A stretch of DNA of 48,660 nucleotides from contig JAUZOM010000006.1 in assembly GCA_030706465.1 (NCBI GenBank), forward strand, positions 1-48,660, given 5' to 3'. The notes beneath the pieces are model-generated. The model was not told the origin of the DNA. It saw only the letters and a list, made by a program, of their open reading frames with translations, and made no database searches. Made by a program: the position numbers and the translations under genes. This document shows, one piece after another, positions 29,916 through 40,266 of this stretch (position 1 is its first letter; the number at the start of each line of letters is the position of its first letter). Source of the stretch: Bacteroidota bacterium (GTDB lineage: Bacteria; Bacteroidota; Bacteroidia; Bacteroidales; Paludibacteraceae).

Positions 29916-31868
29916 TTATTTATTCCGGATCAGGTGATGTTTTATCATATAACTTGCGGTTTGTAACATGGAGGCTGAAAATGTTCGTAAGACCTTTGAC
30001 TTGGCCCGATTTTGAATAACGAAGTTTTCGGGATTATTGCTCTTGTATTTATATAATCCTTCCATTTTCGACTTTAAATTATAGGCATAAAAATAGTCTT
30101 TATTGATACAACCCAATCCATTGTCTGCCGAGAAAAACATACAGGTTCGGTTGGTCTTAAATAGATCGACCCCAAATGTATTATTTTCGTACGATTGATT
30201 AAGCAGCCCCATGATGGTAGGAAAGACATCCACCTGTCCCCCCAGTTGCTCGAATTGTTTCGGAGCGTCGGTAAATGCTTTCGAATAGAGGATAAACGGT
30301 ATGTGGTTGTATGAAAGAGGTAGCTCATACGAGTTCGATCCTACTAATTTACCATGATCGGCTAACAGAACGAATAGCGTGTTTTTGAACCAGGGTTGCT
30401 TTTCGGCTTTCTCCATAAACTGACGGATTGCATCATCGGCATAAGCGACAATCTGATATTGTGGATTATTACTCACAGATTTAAATTTGTCGGGTACAAT
30501 GTACGGCGGATGGTTGCTTATTGTCAGGATAGTCGATTGGAAAGGCTTATTGTCTTTTGCCTCCTGATTGATTTTGTCGAAAGCGTATTGGAAAAGGAAA
30601 TCGTCAGCAACCCCAAAACTATTAACCCGCTCGGAGCTGGGGTAATTCTCTTGGGCATAAACTTCTTCAACGCCGTTCTCACGCAGGAAGGCGTTCATGT
30701 TGTCGTATTGTGACTCGTGACTCATAAAAAACATAGTCCTGTAACCTCTTTTTTGCAAGGTATTGGGCAAGCCTTCACAAAGCGGGATATCAACATTTTT
30801 CATGATATTCTGATCGAACAAAGCGGGTAATCCAAACAAGGTGGCTAGCACACCGTGATTGGTATGATTTCCTGCCGAATAAAAATTATCGAAGTAGTAT
30901 GATTTGTTAATCAGTTGGTGTAGATAAGGGGTTATTTCTTTGCCATTCTCTTTTATATCCAATAAATTAGCCGACATTGACTCCATTAAGATTACAACAA
31001 CATTCATTTTTTTTGCTTTCCCGTGGGCTATCACTTCTCTGGTAATTGGCGAGCCTTTATAGGTCTTTCCGCTCAATCCGTATTCTTTCCGGGCCAATAA
31101 GACGGCTTGTTTTTCAGAAACAATCTTGTTGACGCTATAGTGCGATTCTGAATTTTCGATAATATCCCGGCTGAAGTAATAAAGTGGGTTTACCCCCAAC
31201 AGATTCAAAAAAGTGTTGTCGCAAAAATAAGCCTGACTTGATTTTATCGGGTTGTAACCGAATCGCCCTCTGATCCCAAGAATGCAAAGGCTAATAAGGA
31301 CTAATGATAGGGGCAGGTATGTAAAGTAGGATTTGCCGGATATGTTCTGCTGGCTATTCTTCAACAGTCGTTTGCTGATCCTGTTGATTAAATAAACGAA
31401 TAGAGCGACCGAAACGATGAAGAACAAAAAATACATATAATACGATTTTTCCTGTAGAATCATATCGAATGCAGTTCCCCTTTCTTCAGTCCAATTAAAA
31501 ATCGACGCGTTCAGGTGTTTAAAAAAGTAATTAAAGTACGGCGTATCAGCAATTCCAACTCCAAAGACAATGGTATATGTTATAATGTAGAATACATTGA
31601 ATGTGTTGAGCAACCATTTGTTCATTAAATTAAACAAACCAACTGCAGATAAAATGATTAGTGGCAAAGCCGTGATATAGCAAGCTATAACATTATCGAA
31701 CCAAACCCCGCGAATCAACGCCGAAAAAACAAAGCTGAATTTAGAATCAACACCTTGTAGTTGAGCCAGGTTTGTGAGTAAAAGTACGAGACGTTGAGAA
31801 GTCATAAATATCAGTGCAAGGATATGAACTGAAAGAATGTAAGCTAGTGAAGTTTTTATTTTTTTCAT
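29916..31868 (-). CDS. LTA synthase-like sulfatase-fold membrane protein
   Basis: Five-TM-like N-terminus; VVVILMESMSANLLD; NHTNHGVLATLFGLP; LFVLLADHGK. Confidence 0.87.
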   Translation of the reverse strand: MKKIKTSLAYILSVHILALIFMTSQRLVLLLTNLAQLQGVDSKFSFVFSALIRGVWFDNVIACYITALPLIILSAVGLFNLMNKWLLNTFNVFYIITYTIVFGVGIADTPYFNYFFKHLNASIFNWTEERGTAFDMILQEKSYYMYFLFFIVSVALFVYLINRISKRLLKNSQQNISGKSYFTYLPLSLVLISLCILGIRGRFGYNPIKSSQAYFCDNTFLNLLGVNPLYYFSRDIIENSESHYSVNKIVSEKQAVLLARKEYGLSGKTYKGSPITREVIAHGKAKKMNVVVILMESMSANLLDIKENGKEITPYLHQLINKSYYFDNFYSAGNHTNHGVLATLFGLPALFDQNIMKNVDIPLCEGLPNTLQKRGYRTMFFMSHESQYDNMNAFLRENGVEEVYAQENYPSSERVNSFGVADDFLFQYAFDKINQEAKDNKPFQSTILTISNHPPYIVPDKFKSVSNNPQYQIVAYADDAIRQFMEKAEKQPWFKNTLFVLLADHGKLVGSNSYELPLSYNHIPFILYSKAFTDAPKQFEQLGGQVDVFPTIMGLLNQSYENNTFGVDLFKTNRTCMFFSADNGLGCINKDYFYAYNLKSKMEGLYKYKSNNPENFVIQNRAKSKVLRTFSASMLQTASYMIKHHLIRNK

Positions 31869-32061
31869 TTAAAGAAATTGTTGATTCGAATAGTCTTTGT
31901 TGAATATTTCAATCAACTGAATAAAAAGGGGTTATTATAAAAAGAAGTAGAATCCGAAATTAGTTTGCAAAGATAATCATTTTTGGATTTTTTGAAGAGA
32001 ATTGCTCTGACGAAATGATAAAACAATTTCTCATCTCATTTTGGATACAAACGACACATAT

Positions 32062-32105
32062 AGAAAATGGAAAGGCCGGAAATTTTAATTCCGGCCTTTC
32101 CATTT
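32062..32105. terminator. Strong symmetric hairpin, probably a terminator for the minus-strand operon
   Basis: gaaaatggaaaggccggaa-attttaa-ttccggcctttccatttc. Confidence 0.7.
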
Positions 32106-32112
32106 CGTTGGA

Positions 32113-33282
32113 TTATATATTTATAGCTTTCTTCGGTTTCCACAAAAAGCTTCCAATAGCTACTACCACAATAATTCCCGTTAGAATAAACACCCAGATA
32201 TTTGCTCTGCGCGATTGTGCCTCAATAACGTAATTGGCCGGAATCATCCGGTAAGCTGTAAGTTTCCAAACCAAGGTGTCACCATGGATGACAGCATTGC
32301 CGGATTGTATGACTTTACCGGGCATGACTAACTTGTAAGTAAATGACCCGCTGAAATATTTAACGAAGGCCTGATTGTTGAAGTCATTCTCGTATTTTTT
32401 CATGGGGCTGTTTTCCGTTTGCCATAAGGAGGTGAAAGCTTTTGTTTTAAAGTAATTATTCAAGTTCTTCTCCATATTGAAATCTGGTGAATTCTTAGGA
32501 CCTGAATTAAAAATAGTGTCTTTCATTAATTCCAACCGTTTTTTTGAAACAGGTTTGTCTGTTAATTGATCGTAATTATTGATTAATATTTTGTATTCAG
32601 CATTCCAGCTGTTTTGAGCAAACCATTTGTTATAATTGTCTTCAATTTCACCGATATATTCCCGGCTTTCAACACCATTCATACCTTTCAGGATATCGGG
32701 TTTCCCGGTAAACCAGAATTGTGCTTCCTCCCTGCTCATGTATTCTTCAATTGGAATATCAAAATTGAGCTTTATTTTCGGATAAGTCTCCCGGTAAGTA
32801 AAATAAGTATAAAACCACCGGAATTTCTTTTGCAACGAATAGTTAACCTTCAAATTACTCCATTCGTGTGAACGTTTTAGTTTGAACTGATTTGCCAATT
32901 CGCCGACCGATTTATAGTTGTGGCGGGCAAAAACAAGTAAATCAGCAGATGTATTTTCGGTGATACCACGTTTTTGCGGTTCTTTGTTTTGTTTTATATC
33001 TTTCATAATCGAATCCCAAACCAATTTACTTACCGGAAAATCAGATCGCAATTTGGAGTTTTTATACCTCCAGGTAATTTTCCAGGAGGAATCTATTTCT
33101 ACAGGGAAAGGATTGAGTTTTGCGGCAGTATCTCCTGCAAGAAACTGTGGATCGCCACAGGCAGTAAACTCGCGATAGCAAGAACCATCGGGGTTTATGA
33201 CGGTTAACATGTCACTGGGTTGTTTGCATGAAACAACGAATAAAATCGCAACATAAAACAGAAGTTTAGTAGTTGAGTTCAT
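32113..33282 (-). CDS. Lipoprotein with additional C-terminal TM segment, function unknown
   Basis: Lipobox FVVSCKQPSD; C-terminal ANIWVFILTGIIVVVAIGSFLWKPKKAINI. Confidence 0.7.
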   Translation of the reverse strand: MNSTTKLLFYVAILFVVSCKQPSDMLTVINPDGSCYREFTACGDPQFLAGDTAAKLNPFPVEIDSSWKITWRYKNSKLRSDFPVSKLVWDSIMKDIKQNKEPQKRGITENTSADLLVFARHNYKSVGELANQFKLKRSHEWSNLKVNYSLQKKFRWFYTYFTYRETYPKIKLNFDIPIEEYMSREEAQFWFTGKPDILKGMNGVESREYIGEIEDNYNKWFAQNSWNAEYKILINNYDQLTDKPVSKKRLELMKDTIFNSGPKNSPDFNMEKNLNNYFKTKAFTSLWQTENSPMKKYENDFNNQAFVKYFSGSFTYKLVMPGKVIQSGNAVIHGDTLVWKLTAYRMIPANYVIEAQSRRANIWVFILTGIIVVVAIGSFLWKPKKAINI

Positions 33283-33286
33283 GACC

Positions 33287-33691
33287 TTAGTTTGTTATAG
33301 ATTGGGTATATGATTTTAACCGATTGTTTTTTAAAGAGTTTGATTGAAGATGGCAGAGGTAAATTTGCATCAGGTTTACTTCTTTGTTACCTCGATTTTG
33401 AAGGCATAACGAATCAATACCGATCTTGTTCTCAATAAGTTGCCTGGAATAGTCGGATGAAGTAATCGGTTCTGCACCGTTTAGTTGAAACAACAATAGA
33501 CTCAGGAGCAATATTGCTGCTGAACTTGAAATAGCCCGTATCCAGAGAAAAACAGTCGATTTGGAAGTACGTTTTATGTTCATGGTTTCCTTCATGATGG
33601 CGTCTGTAAGCATCGCTGCATCGTGCAATACCGGCTTTTGCCGGCGGATGTTAGTTATCAGGTTATCAAGTTTATCATCTATGTTTTTCAT
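33287..33691 (-). CDS. Small single-TM protein, candidate anti-sigma factor
   Basis: 134 aa directly downstream of the ECF sigma gene; one central TM (FLWIRAISSSAAILLLSLLLFQL). Confidence 0.55.
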   Translation of the reverse strand: MKNIDDKLDNLITNIRRQKPVLHDAAMLTDAIMKETMNIKRTSKSTVFLWIRAISSSAAILLLSLLLFQLNGAEPITSSDYSRQLIENKIGIDSLCLQNRGNKEVNLMQIYLCHLQSNSLKNNRLKSYTQSITN

Positions 33692-33694
33692 AAC

Positions 33695-34240
33695 TTAGTA
33701 TTTTTCCAGTTTTTTACGAATGGCCTGTCTTGCCAGAAACAAATTACTTTTTATTTTCGTTGGCGACAGCCCCGTTATTTGAACGATTTCCGCTATCTCC
33801 AATTCTTCCAGAGAGCGCAGGGTAAATACAATTTTCTGTTTCGGTGTAAGCTCATTAGTAAGTGCATAAATAATTTCGCCAAGCTCCGAATTGATGATTG
33901 TTTGTTCTGCATTATCCGAAGATACCAGTTCCTTTAGCGTTTCATCCTGCGTGTTGTATTGAAACCGGTGTTCCACCGATTTAAGTTTGTCCAGACACAG
34001 ATTTGTAGCAATTGTATACAGCCAGGTGCTGAACTTCCTATCCGGTTGGTAACCGGATAAATTTATCCAGACTTTAATAAATGTTTCCTGAACAAGATCT
34101 TTTGCGTCTTCTTCATTGCACAATATCCTAAATGCCAATGAATAAACCATTGCATGATAGTCTTCAACAATTTTTCGAAATGCTTTATCGTCATTCCGTT
34201 TGCTTAATGCTATCAATTCATTTAAGGCTGATTCATTCAT
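33695..34240 (-). CDS. RNA polymerase sigma-70 factor, ECF subfamily
   Basis: NEEDAKDLVQETFIKVWINLSGYQPDRKFSTWLYTIATNLCLDKL; LTPKQKIVFTLRSLEELEIAEIVQITGLSPTKIKSNLFLARQAI. Confidence 0.93.
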   Translation of the reverse strand: MNESALNELIALSKRNDDKAFRKIVEDYHAMVYSLAFRILCNEEDAKDLVQETFIKVWINLSGYQPDRKFSTWLYTIATNLCLDKLKSVEHRFQYNTQDETLKELVSSDNAEQTIINSELGEIIYALTNELTPKQKIVFTLRSLEELEIAEIVQITGLSPTKIKSNLFLARQAIRKKLEKY

Positions 34241-34419
34241 TGTATATTCATTGCTATGTATATATACGACAAAAGGACTGGTTGGTCGAAAAATATTAGT
34301 CGATTTCTAAAGTTATAACCGGACAGTGGTTCCTGTCGTTACGGAGCAAACAAACAGGCCAATAGACAAAGCCAAAATTAGACTCTGTCAGTTGTGCAAA
34401 CGGTATTAGATTAATCAAG

Positions 34420-34457
34420 AAAAAAGGACAGATTAGAAAAACCTAATTTGTCCTTTT
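34420..34457 (-). terminator. Terminator downstream of M16 peptidase
   Basis: Minus strand: aaaaggacaaattaggtttttctaatctgtcctttttt. Confidence 0.8.
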
Positions 34458-34505
34458 ATCTGACTAGTAACTACTCCTGGTTATAGTCTTATGCTTTTCT
34501 TGCTG

Positions 34506-37214
34506 TCATTTCTTGGTAAAGTCGCCGGCATAGATTAAAACAAATTTATTGACATCAAAGTATTTCTTCAATGCTGCATTTACTTTATTCACATCCAAAG
34601 CTTTTACTTTATTTTCATAATTGGTGTAATCCTTAAATGTTTTGCCTTGTTCCAAATACTCCCTGAATTGATAGGCCAGGAAGTTATCCATGCTTAGATT
34701 GGTCTGGCGGCTTTGCAACCAGGACTTTAGTGAACTGTCAAACTCTTCTTTTGAAAATCCTTTGTCAAGTGCTTTCTGAATTTCTTCTTTTATGGCATTA
34801 TCCATTTTGCCTTTGAAAATGGGGTTGAAAAATGCATATACTCCCCAGTTCCCGGTTGGGTCGAAATGGCTCCCGGATACCCATGATCCGGCACCATAGC
34901 TCATTCCTTCGGCTTCCCGGAGGCGTTGTGGAATCCGGGATGAGAGGAATGCCCCACCGCCCAACAGTTCATTTGCAATATCAACAGCCGGATAGTCAGG
35001 ATTGTTTTCGCCAATTTTCAAGTTCAGATTACCCAAGACTGCTGCATTCGTCTTATCGTTTATTTGTATGGTTTGCGATTGTGATTTTACATCGAAATAC
35101 TGGGTAGCAATTCGTTTAAAGACAACCTGCGGTGTCCAGTTCCCAAACGTGTTTTCGAGGAAGCTTTTGGCAGCCGGCTTGTCTACTCCGCCAACAAAAA
35201 CACTATAGGTGGCTGCACCGCCATAAAACTTCTGGAAATACTCTTTAACGTCTTCTAATTTCAGAGTGCTTAATTGAGCCAGATTTTCATCGGTCGTATT
35301 CGAATAGTAGGGATGCGTTTTGGGATATTTAGCCGTAAGAGCCAACAGTTTTTCATTGGCAACCATTTGCGGTTCGCTTTTATACGTTTCAAATTCGGCT
35401 TTCATTTCTAATTTCACTTTTTCAAATTCCTCCGCATTAAAGGATGGATTCCGAAGAATGTCGTTCAGCATATCCAGTGCATTCTTCAAATTAGCCTTAT
35501 TGGTGCTCAGGTTTATAAACAATCCGTCAACGTTGGCATAGAGATACAGGTTCGTTTTATATTTATCCAACAAATCGTTTATCTGTTGTTTCGATTGGGT
35601 TTTTGTTCCTGTCTTCAGCATTCTTGCCGTCACACTGGCAATGAGTGATTTCCCGCTTAATGAAGACTCGTTGCCCATTCGGATCAACAACCGGGCTTCC
35701 ACTTTATCTCCTTTTGCCGGTTTTTCCAATAATATAAATTTACCACCTGAAGTTAACTTTCCTTCTTCAGCTATTTTTACGATATTATCTACCGAAGGGT
35801 CGAAATTACCGGCGCTTTTGTCCTCCACTTTTCCTTTGTAGTTATTTACCAAAGCAGTGATATCGCCGACTTCAGGTACGCTTGTACGTTGGCTGTTCGC
35901 ATCGGGAATAAATTTTCCCCAGGTTCTGTTGGTCGTCAGGTAATAAGTCTTAGCCGTTTTTTGAATGTCTGCCAACGTCAGTTTTTCCACGTTATCGCGG
36001 TAGACAAAGAATAGCCGCCAGTCGCCGGCACCTATAAACTCGGTTAAGGCAACCGAAAAGTTTACGGTCTTGTTGTAGGTGTTTTCAATGTTTTTGGTTA
36101 ATTCATTCTTGGCTCTTGTCAAATCCTCTTCTGTAAAAGTCATTTCAGGCACTTTATTCATGGTTTCCAAAAATGCGTTTTGAGCAAGGGTTAAGTCTTT
36201 ATCTTTCGGGACTTCACAGGCATAATAGCTAAAGCCGGGGTCTTTCAATGTCTGGGCGTAACCATAAACCGAGCTTGCCAATTTAGCATTAACCAATGCC
36301 TTATAAAGAGCTCCGGAAGGATTATTTGTCAGGATGGATATCAATGCATCGTTGGCTGCATACGCTTTATCGGAGAAGCAAGGCGTATGGTAAGCCATGG
36401 CAATGTATTGAATGTCCCCGTTGCGCCTGAGTTCGACGTACCGTTCACCATCTTGCGGGGGCTCTACCGTATAAGTCGGTTCGATTACGGTGGCAGGTTT
36501 AGGAATCGATGCGAAATACTGTTCAATCCAGCCAAGTGTTTGTTTTTCGTCGAATTTTCCACCGACAATCAAGGTAGCATTATTCGGTTGATAGTACTTT
36601 TGATAAAACTTTTTCAGTCTGACTGCCGGCACTCTTTCTATATCTTCTTTGCTGCCGATGGTTGATTTTCCATAATTATGCCATAAGTAGGCGGTGGATA
36701 ATATTCTTTCCTGAAGTATGGACGACGGGTTGTTTTCACCTATTTCGAATTCATTGCGCACGACACTGAATTCTTTATCCAAATCCGATTGCAGGATAGC
36801 CGAAGTAACCATTCTGTCAGCTTCCATATCCAGGGCCCATTTTAGGTTCTCATCGGTAGCAGGCAGAATCTCATAGTAATTCGTCCGGTCATACCAGGTT
36901 GTCCCGTTTGCCGAAGCCCCTTTATCAGCAATCGCTTTTTTGATATCGGTAAATTTTGAGGAGCGTTTGAACATCATGTGTTCAATCAGATGAGCCATGC
37001 CGGTCTCGCCATATCCTTCATGCCGGGAACCCACGTTGTAAACAATATTCACGACCACATTCGATTGTGATTGATCCGGGATTAAAAGAATTTTTAATCC
37101 ATTGGGCAGATTGTAAGCTTTTACTCCTTCCACTGAAGTTTCAAAAGTACAAGTTTGTGCTTTGAGTAAAGTTACAATACTTAGCGCAAAGCAAAGGAAT
37201 AAGATTTTTTTCAT
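34506..37214 (-). CDS. M16 family metallopeptidase (pitrilysin-like, two-domain)
   Basis: HLIEHMMFKRSSKF (HxxEH); signal peptide MKKILFLCFALSIVTLLKAQ; start placed at 37214 rather than 37361. Confidence 0.92.
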   Translation of the reverse strand: MKKILFLCFALSIVTLLKAQTCTFETSVEGVKAYNLPNGLKILLIPDQSQSNVVVNIVYNVGSRHEGYGETGMAHLIEHMMFKRSSKFTDIKKAIADKGASANGTTWYDRTNYYEILPATDENLKWALDMEADRMVTSAILQSDLDKEFSVVRNEFEIGENNPSSILQERILSTAYLWHNYGKSTIGSKEDIERVPAVRLKKFYQKYYQPNNATLIVGGKFDEKQTLGWIEQYFASIPKPATVIEPTYTVEPPQDGERYVELRRNGDIQYIAMAYHTPCFSDKAYAANDALISILTNNPSGALYKALVNAKLASSVYGYAQTLKDPGFSYYACEVPKDKDLTLAQNAFLETMNKVPEMTFTEEDLTRAKNELTKNIENTYNKTVNFSVALTEFIGAGDWRLFFVYRDNVEKLTLADIQKTAKTYYLTTNRTWGKFIPDANSQRTSVPEVGDITALVNNYKGKVEDKSAGNFDPSVDNIVKIAEEGKLTSGGKFILLEKPAKGDKVEARLLIRMGNESSLSGKSLIASVTARMLKTGTKTQSKQQINDLLDKYKTNLYLYANVDGLFINLSTNKANLKNALDMLNDILRNPSFNAEEFEKVKLEMKAEFETYKSEPQMVANEKLLALTAKYPKTHPYYSNTTDENLAQLSTLKLEDVKEYFQKFYGGAATYSVFVGGVDKPAAKSFLENTFGNWTPQVVFKRIATQYFDVKSQSQTIQINDKTNAAVLGNLNLKIGENNPDYPAVDIANELLGGGAFLSSRIPQRLREAEGMSYGAGSWVSGSHFDPTGNWGVYAFFNPIFKGKMDNAIKEEIQKALDKGFSKEEFDSSLKSWLQSRQTNLSMDNFLAYQFREYLEQGKTFKDYTNYENKVKALDVNKVNAALKKYFDVNKFVLIYAGDFTKK

Positions 37215-37925
37215 TCTGGTGATGGTTTTTAATGGTTTAACAAACTTATATTCAATTTCGTCCGGTAATGAAACTATTAAACTGTCGTGAATAATTAATT
37301 GCAAGAAGGAGCCTGGATCTCTATGAGTTGAAGCCAGCCTGTATTCGAGTGAAAAATACAAATCTCATTCAGCTAAAATCCTTAAATTAAATCAGATGTT
37401 ATAAACTAATCAGATAGTCAGAAGCAAAAATAAGGTTTATAAATTAAACTTAACTATTTATTAATAAAAATTATAACAACGATCTGTATTTGTTAAAAGA
37501 TAATGCAGGCCTTTTTTGTGGTTTTAGAGATGAGTAAAATCCTTATTTTTATTGTCGGATCCTTTTTCTTCAGGATTGGCATACATAAGTAATGCGAACA
37601 CTGTAATGTCGTATTTATAGTTGTCACAATAAGGTATAGAACGCCGATTTACGCTAAATAAGCGGATTAAAGAGGAATTTTATTCGGTAATTCGGAATCG
37701 AAGATCAAGGTAGTGAATGATTTGTTTGTTACAGCTAAGTGGTATACTGTTCGCAAAATGCTGCCCGAAACCAATCCGTTTTTTGTTGAATAATCCGTTT
37801 TAATCAATTAAACCGTTGTAAATGCGCGTTCTGTTTTGATTATCTCAAAGCAACAAGTATTGAGAGGGGTTTTCTTGCGAATTTTGGGAAGGAAGCACTT
37901 TTCTGAAGGTCCCCATCTCTGAACG

Positions 37926-38097
37926 CAGTCTGTGCTCAGTCTTATTCCGGTTTAAGTATAGAGGGGGTTCAGTTAGGGTTCAGTTAGGGTTCAGTTAGGG
38001 TTCGGATAGGGTTCGGATAGGTAAACCTAATCGAACCCCCTCGAAACCCTCTCGAAACTCCCGTTGAAATGTCTCTATACCGAAACTGAAATAAGTC
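37926..38097. repeat. Intergenic 11-bp-repeat palindromic element (element 2)
   Basis: Five contiguous 11-mers at 37966-38020 (ggttcagttag x3, ggttcggatag x2), then opposite-strand 11-mers (gggttcgatta, gggtttcgagg, gagtttcgaga) at about 38027-38063; outer inverted ends ggtttaagtatagag / ctctataccgaaac. Confidence 0.85.
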
Positions 38098-38411
38098 TAA
38101 AGTCCTACTAGAACCAGGAGATGAGCCAGCTATTGGGTGTTACAGGTGGTTTCAAAAACTAAGCTGCCTGAAGTTTACACAGTGCAAAAAGAGTTGCACA
38201 TTTAAATCCGAAAAAGGTAAGTAAAGAAATTCAAAACATGGAATTTACGGTCGATGAAACTCCAATGTATACGGTTAATCGGTGAAACAAAACACAAACC
38301 GTAGGTAAAAGAACAATCAACCTATTAAAACGGGTGGATATCCGATCCGGTATTTTGTATCCGGATTTCCTTCAAATTGAATGATTTTGGTTTTCAATTC
38401 ATTATTATTAA

Positions 38412-40130
<1,719 letters not shown>

Positions 40131-40219
40131 AACCGCATTTCCGAAAGGGGAAGCGGATTGGTTTCGAAGATTCTCTTCCTACAAGGTCTTCGAAAATTAA
40201 GATACAATTTAACAACTAA

Positions 40220-40250
40220 AAGTAGCCCCTCCTCCTCGGGAGGGCCGGGC
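40220..40250. repeat. Short GC-rich palindrome between pyrG and yidC
   Basis: agcccctcctcctcgggagggccgggct; CCCTCC/GGAGGG stem inside AT-rich flanks, no T tract. Confidence 0.55.
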
Positions 40251-40266
40251 TGAATTAATTTTATTT

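Noticed and set aside
29916-31868. Calling the LtaS-like protein a true lipoteichoic acid synthase
   Set aside because: A Bacteroidota genome would lack LTA; only the fold family can be supported.
37215-37361. 49-residue N-terminal extension of the M16 peptidase ORF
   Set aside because: The signal peptide MKKILFLCFALSIVTLLKAQ begins at 37214; the extension would block it.
37966-38020. CRISPR array interpretation of the 11-bp direct repeats
   Set aside because: Repeats are contiguous without spacers, too short, and no cas genes are present.
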